DNA of 64,000 nt from NCBI RefSeq assembly GCF_000192475.1, contig NZ_AEYW01000022.1, forward strand, positions 248,001 to 312,000, written 5' to 3'. Positions within the stretch are counted from its first letter, which is position 1; every line of letters begins with the position of its first letter. The notes below the pieces were generated by a model. That model saw only the letters and a program-made list of their open reading frames with translations. It was not told the origin of the DNA and did not search any database. The DNA is from Ruegeria conchae. Its GTDB lineage: Bacteria; Pseudomonadota; Alphaproteobacteria; Rhodobacterales; Rhodobacteraceae. Both the position numbers and the translations under genes were made by a program. Of the stretch, positions 38,679 to 47,338 are shown in pieces.

Positions 38679-39698
38679 ATGGATTACCAAGAACAGGAAC
38701 TGACCGCAGCCAAGAAGACAGTCTTGTCGCACCAGCGGCACATAGACACTGCACCGAACCTCGCACTAGCTGACGCGCTTTCGATTGAAACCAGTGCGAA
38801 TTGCAAGTTTCAATTCACGGCCCCGTTCGCAGAAGGTATCGGTGCTGAAGATGCGGTCACGAACTTTTGGAACACGCTTCGCAATTCGTTTTCGCCACTT
38901 CAACGTAGACCGGATATCTTTTTTGCCGGCTTTAACCACCTAAGCGACGAACCTGGTGTCTGGGTCGTCTCAATGGGGCACCTACTGGGCTTGTTCGATC
39001 AGCCGTTCCTTGGGATGCGTCCGACCCGGCAATCGACCATGCTAAGATACGCCGAGTTCAATCATGTCGTGGACGGCAAAATAACCGAATCTACGACGTT
39101 CCTAGATGTGTTGAACCTGATGGCGCAGGTGCGGGCCGAGGCGCTGCCGCCATCAACCGCTGCGATGATGGTCACACCCGGACCTCGTACACATGATGGT
39201 TTACTCTACGCTGGCCAGCCCGCAAGCGAAGGTCAAAAAACCCTGAAGCTGTTTCTCAGGATGATCGGCCGATTGCTGGCGGAGGATGTCCATACAACGA
39301 ACACGGATCTGTCTCTTGATTGGACGGACGACATGATCTGGTGGGGTCCGGGTGGTATTGGTGCGCCCTACACCCAAGGACGCTATCTTGAACAGCACTG
39401 CATACCATTCGAAGAGGGTCTGAAATGGGGCGATTTCTTCGGGCACCGAACTGAGTTTGCCGAAGGTCACTACGGCGGCTTTTTCGGTTGGCCGACATTC
39501 GATGTAACCTCGCTCGGAGGTTACATCGGGCTTGCCCCCAAATCCGAGAAGAAGGCAACGATGCGAGTTGTCGATCTCTATCGACGCCAGGGCGAAAAGC
39601 TTGCCGAGAACTGGAACTTCATAGACCATCTACACTTTCTTGAACAACTGGGTGTCGATCTTGTTGCGCGACAGCGCATGCTGACCGGATTGGATTGA
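38679..39698 (+). CDS. SnoaL/NTF2-like protein, paralogue 1
   Basis: 339 aa, ATG at 38679 with AGAGGGG upstream. Two NTF2/SnoaL-like halves are visible: the first with QRRPDIFFAGFNHL and VWVVSMGHLLG, the second with WWGPGGIGAPYTQGRY, HYGGFFGWPTFDV and a terminal signature MRVVDLYRRQGEKLAENW followed by FIDHLHFLEQLGVDL. A linker motif TPGPRTHDGLLY joins them. The fold is used by small-molecule cyclases, isomerases and hydrolases; the reaction here is unknown. Shares these motifs with the genes at 43175 and 45317. Confidence 0.75.
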   Translation: MDYQEQELTAAKKTVLSHQRHIDTAPNLALADALSIETSANCKFQFTAPFAEGIGAEDAVTNFWNTLRNSFSPLQRRPDIFFAGFNHLSDEPGVWVVSMGHLLGLFDQPFLGMRPTRQSTMLRYAEFNHVVDGKITESTTFLDVLNLMAQVRAEALPPSTAAMMVTPGPRTHDGLLYAGQPASEGQKTLKLFLRMIGRLLAEDVHTTNTDLSLDWTDDMIWWGPGGIGAPYTQGRYLEQHCIPFEEGLKWGDFFGHRTEFAEGHYGGFFGWPTFDVTSLGGYIGLAPKSEKKATMRVVDLYRRQGEKLAENWNFIDHLHFLEQLGVDLVARQRMLTGLD

Positions 39699-39734
39699 GA
39701 TTTTGAGATTTCGAGAGAATCGAGTATAGTTAGC

Positions 39735-39750
39735 TCGCATACGTATGCGA
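39735..39750. promoter_or_regulatory. Perfect 16-bp palindrome, candidate LacI-family operator
   Basis: TCGCATACGTATGCGA is fully self-complementary with a central CG, the hallmark of LacI/GalR operators. It lies 70 bp before the substrate-binding protein start and 36 bp after the first SnoaL-like gene. The LacI-type regulator at 46313-47338 is the obvious candidate to bind it. Confidence 0.6.
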
Positions 39751-39820
39751 TATCGAGTGATGTAACCGCTCGTATCCGCTTCTAAGTTGATCCAACGAGG
39801 TCGAATCCAGGGAGAAAAAC

Positions 39821-41059
39821 ATGTCTATCATCACTCGTCTGACAGTCGCTTCAACTGCGCTCGGAATGACGGCAGGGGTCGCGTTCGCTGATTGTCCGGT
39901 CACTAGCGGAAGCGTTAGGATCCTGGCTAACGATTTTCCTGCGCTGCATGCGGTTGTCGATAACGCCGAAGCGTGCGTCGGAGAGGGAGCCGAATTCTCG
40001 AAGAACCACTCGACCAAGCACAATGAAATTCAGGTTGCAGCGCTTACGGCTAATCCGGCCGAGTATACGACTAAGATCGTGGCGAACTCGTCCATTGTTC
40101 CCCTGTTGAATGACGGGTTGATACGCCCGCTGGATGATCTGGTCGCCAAGCACGGTCAGAATTTGCAGCCAAACCAGTTGATCCGAATTGATGGCAAGAT
40201 CATGGCGATTGCCTTTATGGCAAATGCACAACATCTGATCGTGCGTCAGGACATCCTTGACCAGGTTGGAAAAGAGGTGCCGACATCCTACGAAGAAGTG
40301 CTCGACGTCGCCGAAGCCATCCGTGCGGCTGGCATCATGGAATACCCTTTCGCGATGCTGACCAAGTCGGATTGGAACCTCGGCGAAGAAGTTGTGAATA
40401 TGTATCTCGGCCACGGCGGAGAGTTCTTCAAGCCTGGTACGGCAGAGGTTTCGATTAACAACGAACAGGGTGTTGCAACTCTGAACATGCTGAAATCGTT
40501 GATGGAGTATTCCAATCCCGATTTCCTGACCTACAACACCGGAGCCGTGACACCGCTTTGGGAATCCGGTGAATTGGCCATGGCCGTATTGTGGGGAAGC
40601 TCTGTGGGTGGTCTCATCGACGACGAAGGTTCTACCCCGGAGATCGTGGCAGCAACCAAACCGGCAGGAGCCATGACAGTAGCTGGCGGTGCGACGCCGG
40701 CGTCTTCCCTATGGTGGGATGGTTTCACCATCGCATCAAACATCAGTGACGAGGATGCCGAGGCTACCTTCATAGCGATGGTTAATGGCATCTCGGATGA
40801 CATGGTCATGGCCAACAACGACAAGGCGGTATGGCTGATGGACAGCTACACACCAGGACTAGCAGCCGAAGGCGTTGCCGCTGCGGCGTCAGCCGGTGCA
40901 AATCCCTATCCCATGCTGCCATACATGGGGCTTCTGCATTCGGCATTCTTCCAAGAGGTGCCAGACTTCCTGCAGGGCAACGAAAGCGCTGAGCAAACTC
41001 TAGCTGACATCGAGGCGGCTTATACCGCTGCTGCGAAGGAACAAGGGTTCCTCAAGTAA
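39821..41059 (+). CDS. Sugar-type ABC transporter substrate-binding protein
   Basis: 412 aa, family 1 extracellular solute-binding protein. Signal peptide ITRLTVASTALGMTAGVAFA; mature protein begins DCPVTSGSVRILAND. Hinge and ligand-lobe features: EIQVAALTANPAEYTTKIVA, TSYEEVLDVAEAIRAAG, NMYLGHGGEFFKPG, ALWWDGF-type SLWWDGFTIASN. The ligand is unknown but, by family, a mono- or oligosaccharide or glycoside. A strong hairpin follows, then two permease genes. Confidence 0.9.
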   Translation: MSIITRLTVASTALGMTAGVAFADCPVTSGSVRILANDFPALHAVVDNAEACVGEGAEFSKNHSTKHNEIQVAALTANPAEYTTKIVANSSIVPLLNDGLIRPLDDLVAKHGQNLQPNQLIRIDGKIMAIAFMANAQHLIVRQDILDQVGKEVPTSYEEVLDVAEAIRAAGIMEYPFAMLTKSDWNLGEEVVNMYLGHGGEFFKPGTAEVSINNEQGVATLNMLKSLMEYSNPDFLTYNTGAVTPLWESGELAMAVLWGSSVGGLIDDEGSTPEIVAATKPAGAMTVAGGATPASSLWWDGFTIASNISDEDAEATFIAMVNGISDDMVMANNDKAVWLMDSYTPGLAAEGVAAAASAGANPYPMLPYMGLLHSAFFQEVPDFLQGNESAEQTLADIEAAYTAAAKEQGFLK

Positions 41060-41070
41060 ACACTCAATTG

Positions 41071-41099
41071 GTGCGCGGCGCTCTTTCAGCGCCGCGCAC
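41071..41099 (+). terminator. Strong hairpin between binding protein and permeases
   Basis: Perfect 12-bp stem (GTGCGCGGCGCT / AGCGCCGCGCAC) with a CTTTC loop and only a short T-run after it. Such hairpins between the binding protein and permease genes usually stabilise the upstream mRNA or partly terminate, giving excess binding protein. Confidence 0.75.
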
Positions 41100-41119
41100 A
41101 ACTTTGTCGGGCTTTCGCT

Positions 41120-42148
41120 ATGCCGCACGGAACTTTTGCACGATTTATCTGGCCGTCATTCCTGGCAATGATCTTGTTCATTGCCCTGCCGATCGTGTCG
41201 GTCGCAATGCAATCATTCTTTGTCGAACATGAACAGGTGATGCGTGAGGTCGAGAATTGTGGGCCTTTTAAATGTACCACGGTTCTACAGGTCGATCTGG
41301 AAGCAACCGAAGCTTTGAAGGCCGACGCACCCCTAGGGCGCTACAACGGCCTGGGAACCTACACAAACCGTGGGCATCTGGCCTTCGACGAAGTGAGCGA
41401 GATCTGGGCAGGAGCTGATTCTTTCGGGAATTTTATCGCGGGGGTTTACAACCTGCCGTTCTACAAGGCGTTGTTCTTCACGCTTGCCTACACATTTGTT
41501 GTTACACCATTGGTGATCGTTTTTGGTCTTTTGATTGCATTGGGCGTGAACCGACTTCCAAGAGTCACTAAGGGACCGACGATCTTTGCCTCGCTCTTGC
41601 CTATGATCGTGACGCCTTTGATCGGGGGATTGATCCTGTTTTGGATGGTGGATGCAGACGGCATCATCGGAGCCACGCTGCAGATCATCTTTGACGATCC
41701 AGACCTGAGCCTGAAAGCTTCGGCTCCGCTCACTTGGATTATGCTGATGGTCTACGGCGTCTGGCATTCGACGCCCTTTGCCTTCGTTGTGTTCTACGCG
41801 GGGTTACAAACGGTTCCCTCCGACACCCTCGAAGCCGCAAAGATCGACGGGGCAAGCCGATTTCAACAGGTCCGCTATGTCATCGTGCCCTACATGATGC
41901 CACTTCTGGTCTTTATCACCTTAATGCAACTGATGGACAATTTCCGCGTTCTTGAACCCATCGTGTCTTTTTCGGCCGAGGCGAAAGCCAGGTCGCTCAG
42001 CTGGATCATCTACAACGATCTTTCGGGGCAAGATAAACTTTTTGGTTCGGCCGCCGCGACGTCTATGCTGACAATCCTCGGCGTTGCCATCCTGCTGACA
42101 CCAGTGCTGATCAAGACCTGGCGCGACTTTAATCGGAGGGCCGTCTGA
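41120..42148 (+). CDS. Sugar ABC transporter permease 1 (MalF-like)
   Basis: 342 aa, six main membrane helices. The EAA loop is EAAKIDGASRFQQVRYVIVP (about residue 235). A long periplasmic loop after helix 1 (about residues 35-105) contains two Cys (ENCGPFKCTTV) that could form a disulfide. Starts 20 bp after the hairpin and overlaps the next permease by one base (TGATG). Confidence 0.9.
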   Translation: MPHGTFARFIWPSFLAMILFIALPIVSVAMQSFFVEHEQVMREVENCGPFKCTTVLQVDLEATEALKADAPLGRYNGLGTYTNRGHLAFDEVSEIWAGADSFGNFIAGVYNLPFYKALFFTLAYTFVVTPLVIVFGLLIALGVNRLPRVTKGPTIFASLLPMIVTPLIGGLILFWMVDADGIIGATLQIIFDDPDLSLKASAPLTWIMLMVYGVWHSTPFAFVVFYAGLQTVPSDTLEAAKIDGASRFQQVRYVIVPYMMPLLVFITLMQLMDNFRVLEPIVSFSAEAKARSLSWIIYNDLSGQDKLFGSAAATSMLTILGVAILLTPVLIKTWRDFNRRAV

Positions 42149-43029
42149 TGGCATCAACGGCGAGTAAATCTCCACGTCTGCTCACATGGTTCGCAACCTC
42201 CATGATCATCTTCTGGTTGATGATCGCGATCGGGCCGTTTGTCTGGACGGTCTGGGGATCTTTCAAGGTTCAGGGCGATTTCTTTTCCAAGGCCGATTGG
42301 CGAAACGCGATCTACGGCGTCTACACACTTGCCGAAACCGGCGGCAATTTCACTGGCAATGGCTACTTCGGTGCATGGATCCAGGAAGAGTTCTGGAGAA
42401 ATGTGCTGAACACGTCCATCGTCGTTGTTTTTACTGTCGTCATTTCATTGACCCTTGGAACCTTGGGCGGATACGCCTTGGCGCGGTCCGGTTATCGTTA
42501 TGCATTCTGGCTTTTGATCGCAGCGCTTGTGTTCCGGGCCATGCCGCACATTACGCTTGTGTCTGGATACCTACTGCCGTTCTTCGAATGGAATGTCTGG
42601 GGGCGGCTCTCGACCACCATTGTCGTTCTGGTCGCAATCAATCAACCTTTCACGCTTTGGATGTTGCACTCGTTCTTTTTGAACATCCCCAAGGATATGG
42701 ACGAAAGCGCTATGGTCGATGGCTGCACCCGGTTCCAGGCGTTCCGGCATGTGATAATTCCGGTCATGTGGCCGGGCGTCATTACCACCGGGCTGTTTTC
42801 TTTCCTTCTGGCCTACAATGATTTTGCAATTACCTCGATGCTTCTGAGTTCGGAAAACCAGACGATGGTGCCCAAGATCGCAAGTTTCCTGACCCAGATA
42901 CGCGAACAGGGCAACGTGATGTTTGCAGTTTCGGCTGTGGTGAGTGCCATGGTGCCTCTGTTCTTCCTGGTTTTGTTCTTCCAACGTCAGATCGTTAGCG
43001 GGTTGACCGCCGGCGCGGTGAAAGGGTGA
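42148..43029 (+). CDS. Sugar ABC transporter permease 2 (MalG-like)
   Basis: 293 aa, six helices; EAA loop DESAMVDGCTRFQAFRHVIIP (about residue 190), with Ser in place of the usual first Ala. Forms the membrane channel with permease 1. No ATP-binding subunit follows here or elsewhere in the cluster, so the importer must borrow an ATPase encoded elsewhere. In the 146 bp after it there is a direct repeat ACCTAGGG (43087 and 43107) of unknown meaning. Confidence 0.9.
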   Translation: MASTASKSPRLLTWFATSMIIFWLMIAIGPFVWTVWGSFKVQGDFFSKADWRNAIYGVYTLAETGGNFTGNGYFGAWIQEEFWRNVLNTSIVVVFTVVISLTLGTLGGYALARSGYRYAFWLLIAALVFRAMPHITLVSGYLLPFFEWNVWGRLSTTIVVLVAINQPFTLWMLHSFFLNIPKDMDESAMVDGCTRFQAFRHVIIPVMWPGVITTGLFSFLLAYNDFAITSMLLSSENQTMVPKIASFLTQIREQGNVMFAVSAVVSAMVPLFFLVLFFQRQIVSGLTAGAVKG

Positions 43030-43174
43030 GCCGATGGACCACCTGAGACTACCTCTCGACTCCGCACCTTTGATTTATACCTGGTACCTAGGGGATCGGC
43101 TTCAGACCTAGGGATATGTCGCTTCGATGCGCCTGCCGCAACTAAACCGACAAATCGAAACTTAGGGACCATCC

Positions 43175-44176
43175 ATGACCCAAGATCTGAAATCCGCCAA
43201 AGCGCTTGTGCAAGGCTACAATGCTGCACGCGATGTCGCCGCGTCCGGCGATGCGACGGCCGCCGCTTGCCAATCTTACCTGTCATCTGATCACACTTAT
43301 CGCGGCATGCGCCCGTTCTACGACATCAAAGGGCCCAAGGCGCTGGCCGAGACTGTCTGGTCGCCGCTGAAATCCGCCATGTCGACCATTCAACGCCGCC
43401 CCGACATATTCTTTGCCAGCCACGCCGATCTTGACCCTGAAGCAGGCGCTTGGGTTGTCGAAATGGGCAACCTTCTTTGCGACTTCACCGCCGATTGGCT
43501 GAGTATCCCTGCCACCGGAAAATCCATTTATCTGCCTTATGCGACGATGAGCCGGGTCTTGGCTGGCACCATTGTCGAAACTGTCGAATTTCTCGACATC
43601 CTCGCCGTCCTAACCCAGGCGGGCCGGAACCCGCTTGCGCTGCACCAGACTGGCGGGATGATGATGTCACCCGGTCCGAAGACTCACGACGGGCTAGTGT
43701 GCAACCCTCTACCCGAGGATCTGACACGGGACACCTATGACCTGACCCATGCAATGCTCACCGACTTGGCGCTCGGCTATACCTCGCCCGGTGATCATCT
43801 GGTGCGCTTTTGGCACCCGAACATGAACTGGTTCGGCCCCACGGGCATTGGTGTAAGCCTGTCCATCCCAGGCTACCAACGTGGCCACACCCTTCCTTTC
43901 GAGAAGAAACAGGACGTGGTGAAAATCCACGACTGGGAACTGGCGCTGGCGGAGGGCAACTTCGCCGCCTTCATGTGGTGGCCTTGCCTGACCCTACGCA
44001 ATACCGGTGACTACCTCGGGGTCCCGGCCAACGATGCGGCGGCAGAGATGCGCGTAGTCGACCTATATCGCCGCGACGGCGACAAGCTTGCCGAGAACTG
44101 GATATTCATCGACATCCTGCATTTCCTTGCCGAACAGGGCGTCGATCTTCTGGCCAATACTGGAGAGACCGAATGA
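43175..44176 (+). CDS. SnoaL/NTF2-like protein, paralogue 2
   Basis: 333 aa. Same architecture as the gene at 38679: QRRPDIFFASHADL with WVVEMGNLLC in the first half, linker SPGPKTHDGLVC, second half FGPTGIGVSLSIPGYQRG and FAAFMWWPCLTL, terminal MRVVDLYRRDGDKLAENW with FIDILHFLAEQGVDLL. AGGGA lies before the ATG. Its stop overlaps the next gene (ATGA). Composition is noticeably GC-richer than the transporter genes. Confidence 0.75.
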   Translation: MTQDLKSAKALVQGYNAARDVAASGDATAAACQSYLSSDHTYRGMRPFYDIKGPKALAETVWSPLKSAMSTIQRRPDIFFASHADLDPEAGAWVVEMGNLLCDFTADWLSIPATGKSIYLPYATMSRVLAGTIVETVEFLDILAVLTQAGRNPLALHQTGGMMMSPGPKTHDGLVCNPLPEDLTRDTYDLTHAMLTDLALGYTSPGDHLVRFWHPNMNWFGPTGIGVSLSIPGYQRGHTLPFEKKQDVVKIHDWELALAEGNFAAFMWWPCLTLRNTGDYLGVPANDAAAEMRVVDLYRRDGDKLAENWIFIDILHFLAEQGVDLLANTGETE

Positions 44177-45324
44177 CCCGCTTCATGCCCGATCGCTCGA
44201 AATCGCATCACCCGGCTGCCGCCCTTTCGCGGGCGCACATGCCCACGTCGTACGACATCTCGCTCATCGACTACACCAAGGACGGAGCGCATCGCATCCC
44301 GCCCTATCTCGGGCCGTCTCAATCGCTTGCCGGGTTCGATCCCGAGTATCGCAACATCGTCGACTATATCGTCCGCATCACCTATCGCATCTGGGAAACC
44401 GAGGCCCGTGAAGTCGAATATATCGAAGCGTGTTACTCCGACGATAGCCTTGTCTATGATGACTATGGTCTGCAGCACGGCAACGCCAAGATCGTCGGCG
44501 ACACGCATCACACGACCGGCGCATTCCCCGACATTATCCTTAACGCGGAAGAGGTGATCTGGGCTGGCGACGATAGCGTCGGGTTTCACACCTCGCACCT
44601 GACGCGCATCAAGGGCAAGAACACCGGGCCGAGCAAATACGGCGACCCGACCGAAGCTGAGGTCGACGTCATGGTCATTGCCAACTGTGTGGCACTTGGC
44701 AACGATATTTTCCTGGAGCACGTGCTTTACAACACATCCGCCATGCTCAAGCAGTTGGGCCTTGATCTTTGGGAAGAGGCGGACAGGCTTGCCGCAGACC
44801 CATTCCCCGGCTGGCCGAGGAGCGCCGAAACATGGGCCGACCTGCGCGCAGGCGTGCGCCCCGAGCGTCCCTTGAGCCTTGGCGAACCGGTTGAGGGCTT
44901 TGATCCAGATGCGTTCTCGCGGGCGATCCACAACAACATCTGGAACGGCGACGGCTCGGTCTTGGATGAAAGCTATGCCGCCGATCTGCCCTTCGAGGGC
45001 ACCACGGATCGAAAGTTCTCGGGGCGAGATGCCTATCGTGACCATGTCGGCGAACTGCGCGCCGCCTTCCCCGACCTGAAGCACCAGGTCGACGAAGTCT
45101 ACTGGATGGGCAACGATGCCGACGGCTTTCTGATCTCCACCCGCTGGAGCGCGGATGCCACACACTCTGGTGGCATGCTTTACCGAGACCCCACAGGGCA
45201 GACTTGTCAGATCTGGGGGATCACTCAGCAGCGGGTCAAAGACGGGATCGTCGAGCAGGAATGGCAGCTTTTCAATGAGTTGGACCTGATGATCCAAATC
45301 GCAAAGGCGCGCCGGGATGGCTGA
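44173..45324 (+). CDS. SnoaL/NTF2-like protein, paralogue 3 (divergent)
   Basis: 383 aa. Two NTF2-like domains: the first with YRNIVDYIVRITYRIWE and VYDDYGLQHGNAKIVGDT, the second with HNNIWNGDGSVLDESYA, FSGRDAYRDHVGEL, LRAAFPDLKHQVDEVYW and GFLISTRWSADATHSGG. It lacks the RRPDIFF and terminal DLYRRxGDKLAENW signatures of the other three and looks more like classical SnoaL ester cyclases (AFPDL, D/H pairs). Overlaps both neighbours (4 and 8 bp), so it is made together with them, perhaps as a complex. Confidence 0.75.
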   Translation: MTRFMPDRSKSHHPAAALSRAHMPTSYDISLIDYTKDGAHRIPPYLGPSQSLAGFDPEYRNIVDYIVRITYRIWETEAREVEYIEACYSDDSLVYDDYGLQHGNAKIVGDTHHTTGAFPDIILNAEEVIWAGDDSVGFHTSHLTRIKGKNTGPSKYGDPTEAEVDVMVIANCVALGNDIFLEHVLYNTSAMLKQLGLDLWEEADRLAADPFPGWPRSAETWADLRAGVRPERPLSLGEPVEGFDPDAFSRAIHNNIWNGDGSVLDESYAADLPFEGTTDRKFSGRDAYRDHVGELRAAFPDLKHQVDEVYWMGNDADGFLISTRWSADATHSGGMLYRDPTGQTCQIWGITQQRVKDGIVEQEWQLFNELDLMIQIAKARRDG

Positions 45325-46312
45325 ATATCAGGACGCCAAGGCGCTTGTCCGTACCGCGAACACCGCCATCGACGCCGCAGACGGCGACGCGGTCGCCTCG
45401 GCGATGGAGCCTTACTACGCGTCCGATGTACTGTGGCGCGGGATGCATCCGTTTCACGAACAGGCCGGCATTGCGGCAGTCGCTGACACCTATTGGCGGC
45501 CGCTCAAGGACGCCATGGGCCCTTTGCTGCGCCGCCCGGACATCTTCTTCGCCGGGTCGAACGAAATAGACGGCTTCTCGTCCACTTGGGTGGTCGAGAT
45601 GGGGCACCTCATGGGCACCTGGGACCGCCCCTGGATCAGCCTTGCCCCGTCGCGCAAGCTGGCGTTTCTGCGGTACTGCGAATTCCACCGCATCGAGGAC
45701 GGCCGCATCGCCGAAACCGCTTGTTATGTCGACATCCTGAACCTTCTGGCACAGTCGGGCCGCCATCCGAACTCAGGCACGACCGGGTCGGTTGTACTGA
45801 CACCCGGCCCTGCCACCCATGACGGTCTCTTGTACGACGCGCACCCCGAAGCCGAAGGTCGGGCGACCGTGCAACTCATCGCTGACATGGTCACCGATCT
45901 CAGGGCCAACAAAGTCGGCTCGCCTGAAGACCACATGACCCGTTTCTGGACCCCCGACATGTGCTGGTTCGGCCCCGGCGGCATCGGCGCAAGCGCCTTC
46001 TTCGATGGCTATCGCCGTGGCCATTCCGGCCCTTTCGAAGACGGTCTGGAATATGTCACCCACACCGAACACGTCGCCCGCCTTGGCGAGAGCAACTTCG
46101 GCGGGTTCTTCGGCTATCCCAGCCTGACCGTCCGCTCGACGGGCGGGTTCATGGGCTTGCCGCCCAGCGACGTGGTGGCGGATATGCGGATCGTCGATCT
46201 CTATCGCCACGACGGCGACAGGTTGGCTGAGAACTGGATCTTCATCGACATCCCCCATTTCATGGCCACACAAGGAGTGGACATTCTGGCAGAGCTTGGG
46301 CGCGAAAGCTGA
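45317..46312 (+). CDS. SnoaL/NTF2-like protein, paralogue 4
   Basis: 331 aa. Signatures LRRPDIFFAGSNEI, WVVEMGHLMG, TPGPATHDGLLY, WFGPGGIGASAFFDGYRRG, FGGFFGYPSLTVRS, and terminal MRIVDLYRHDGDRLAENW with FIDIPHFMATQGVDIL. Clearly a paralogue of the genes at 38679 and 43175. Start overlaps the previous gene by 8 bp. Its stop directly abuts the stop of the convergent LacI gene. Confidence 0.75.
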   Translation: MAEYQDAKALVRTANTAIDAADGDAVASAMEPYYASDVLWRGMHPFHEQAGIAAVADTYWRPLKDAMGPLLRRPDIFFAGSNEIDGFSSTWVVEMGHLMGTWDRPWISLAPSRKLAFLRYCEFHRIEDGRIAETACYVDILNLLAQSGRHPNSGTTGSVVLTPGPATHDGLLYDAHPEAEGRATVQLIADMVTDLRANKVGSPEDHMTRFWTPDMCWFGPGGIGASAFFDGYRRGHSGPFEDGLEYVTHTEHVARLGESNFGGFFGYPSLTVRSTGGFMGLPPSDVVADMRIVDLYRHDGDRLAENWIFIDIPHFMATQGVDILAELGRES

Positions 46313-47338
46313 TCAGTTTCTGTTCGCCACGCTGCCACGCTCAACAAGTTCTGGCACAATGCTCTCGTTCATGACTGTGTCGTTTCCCGCTATCTCAGCC
46401 AGCATAAGCGAGACGGACTGGTCGATCATCTTGTTAATCGGCTGGCGCAATGTCGTCAGATCATATTCAGGCGATGCCGCCATCGGAATGTCGTCAAAGC
46501 CGACAATGGAAACGTCTTGTGGTACCTTCAGTTTCAATTCGCTGCGAATGACGCCGAGCGCTTCGATCGCCATGTAGTCGTTGGCAACGAATATCCCATC
46601 TGGTCTTTCGGACGCGGGCCTGTCCAACAGATTGCGGGCAGCAGTTCGCGTCGCAGTCAGATCAAAATGCCCGGCAGCACGATCAAACAAGCTGTGTCCC
46701 TGATCAGACAGCTCCCGCTCAAATCCCAATTGGCGGTCGCGCCCAGTCGACGATTCCGCCCAACCGGACAGCAACGCAATCTTCTGGTGACCTGTTTCAA
46801 TGAGATGGCGCGCGGCCAATCGTCCGCCAAGGACATTGTCCGTCGACACGCAAGACACGCCTTCCTCGGCCTTGATCCGGTTGAACATGACGACAGAGAT
46901 ACCTTGATCCTGGCAATGCTTGCAAAGTGACGAAGACAGTTCGACCGATGCAGTGATGATCCCGTCAACCTTGTATTCCAGCAGTTCGGATACCGTCTCT
47001 TCGACTCCGACGGCGGTTTCCGGCATCATGAAAACCATCGCGTGGTAGCCGTTTTTCTGCAATTCTATACAGAGCTTTTCCAATGCAACGGCATAGAATT
47101 GATTGTCCAGATAGCTGAACAACAAGGCGATAATCTTTGAGTTTCCCGTAATCATCGATCGGGCAAGCGCATTGGGCCGGTAGCCCAACTCCTTGGCCGC
47201 TGCGAAAATTCTCTCCTTCGCTTCCGCCGATACGCCGGACTGAGTGGGTACGCGAGAGAAGGCGCGACTCACGGCGGATTGCGACACGCCCGCCCGTTTG
47301 GCGACGTCGACCGAAGTTACTGAATTCTTCCTGGCCAT
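46313..47338 (-). CDS. LacI-family transcriptional regulator
   Basis: 341 aa from ATG 47338; the longer frame to 47662 is unlike the family. N-terminal HTH SVDVAKRAGVSQSAVSRAFS (about residues 8-27) with the hinge ELGYRPNALARSM; periplasmic-binding-like core with IIALLFSYLDNQFYA, FVANDYMAIEALGVI and SIVGFDDIPMAASPEYDLTT. The family senses sugars. Converges with the SnoaL-like genes (adjacent stop codons) and very probably controls this cluster through the palindrome at 39735-39750. Confidence 0.9.
   Translation of the reverse strand: MARKNSVTSVDVAKRAGVSQSAVSRAFSRVPTQSGVSAEAKERIFAAAKELGYRPNALARSMITGNSKIIALLFSYLDNQFYAVALEKLCIELQKNGYHAMVFMMPETAVGVEETVSELLEYKVDGIITASVELSSSLCKHCQDQGISVVMFNRIKAEEGVSCVSTDNVLGGRLAARHLIETGHQKIALLSGWAESSTGRDRQLGFERELSDQGHSLFDRAAGHFDLTATRTAARNLLDRPASERPDGIFVANDYMAIEALGVIRSELKLKVPQDVSIVGFDDIPMAASPEYDLTTLRQPINKMIDQSVSLMLAEIAGNDTVMNESIVPELVERGSVANRN

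Noticed and set aside
43087..43114. Direct repeat ACCTAGGG twice, 20 bp apart, before the second SnoaL-like gene
   Set aside because: Too short to call a regulatory site without conservation data; mentioned only with the neighbouring permease.
44011..45297. 428-codon minus-strand frame across the third SnoaL-like gene
   Set aside because: Shadow frame; the plus strand has linked starts, overlaps and paralogue motifs.
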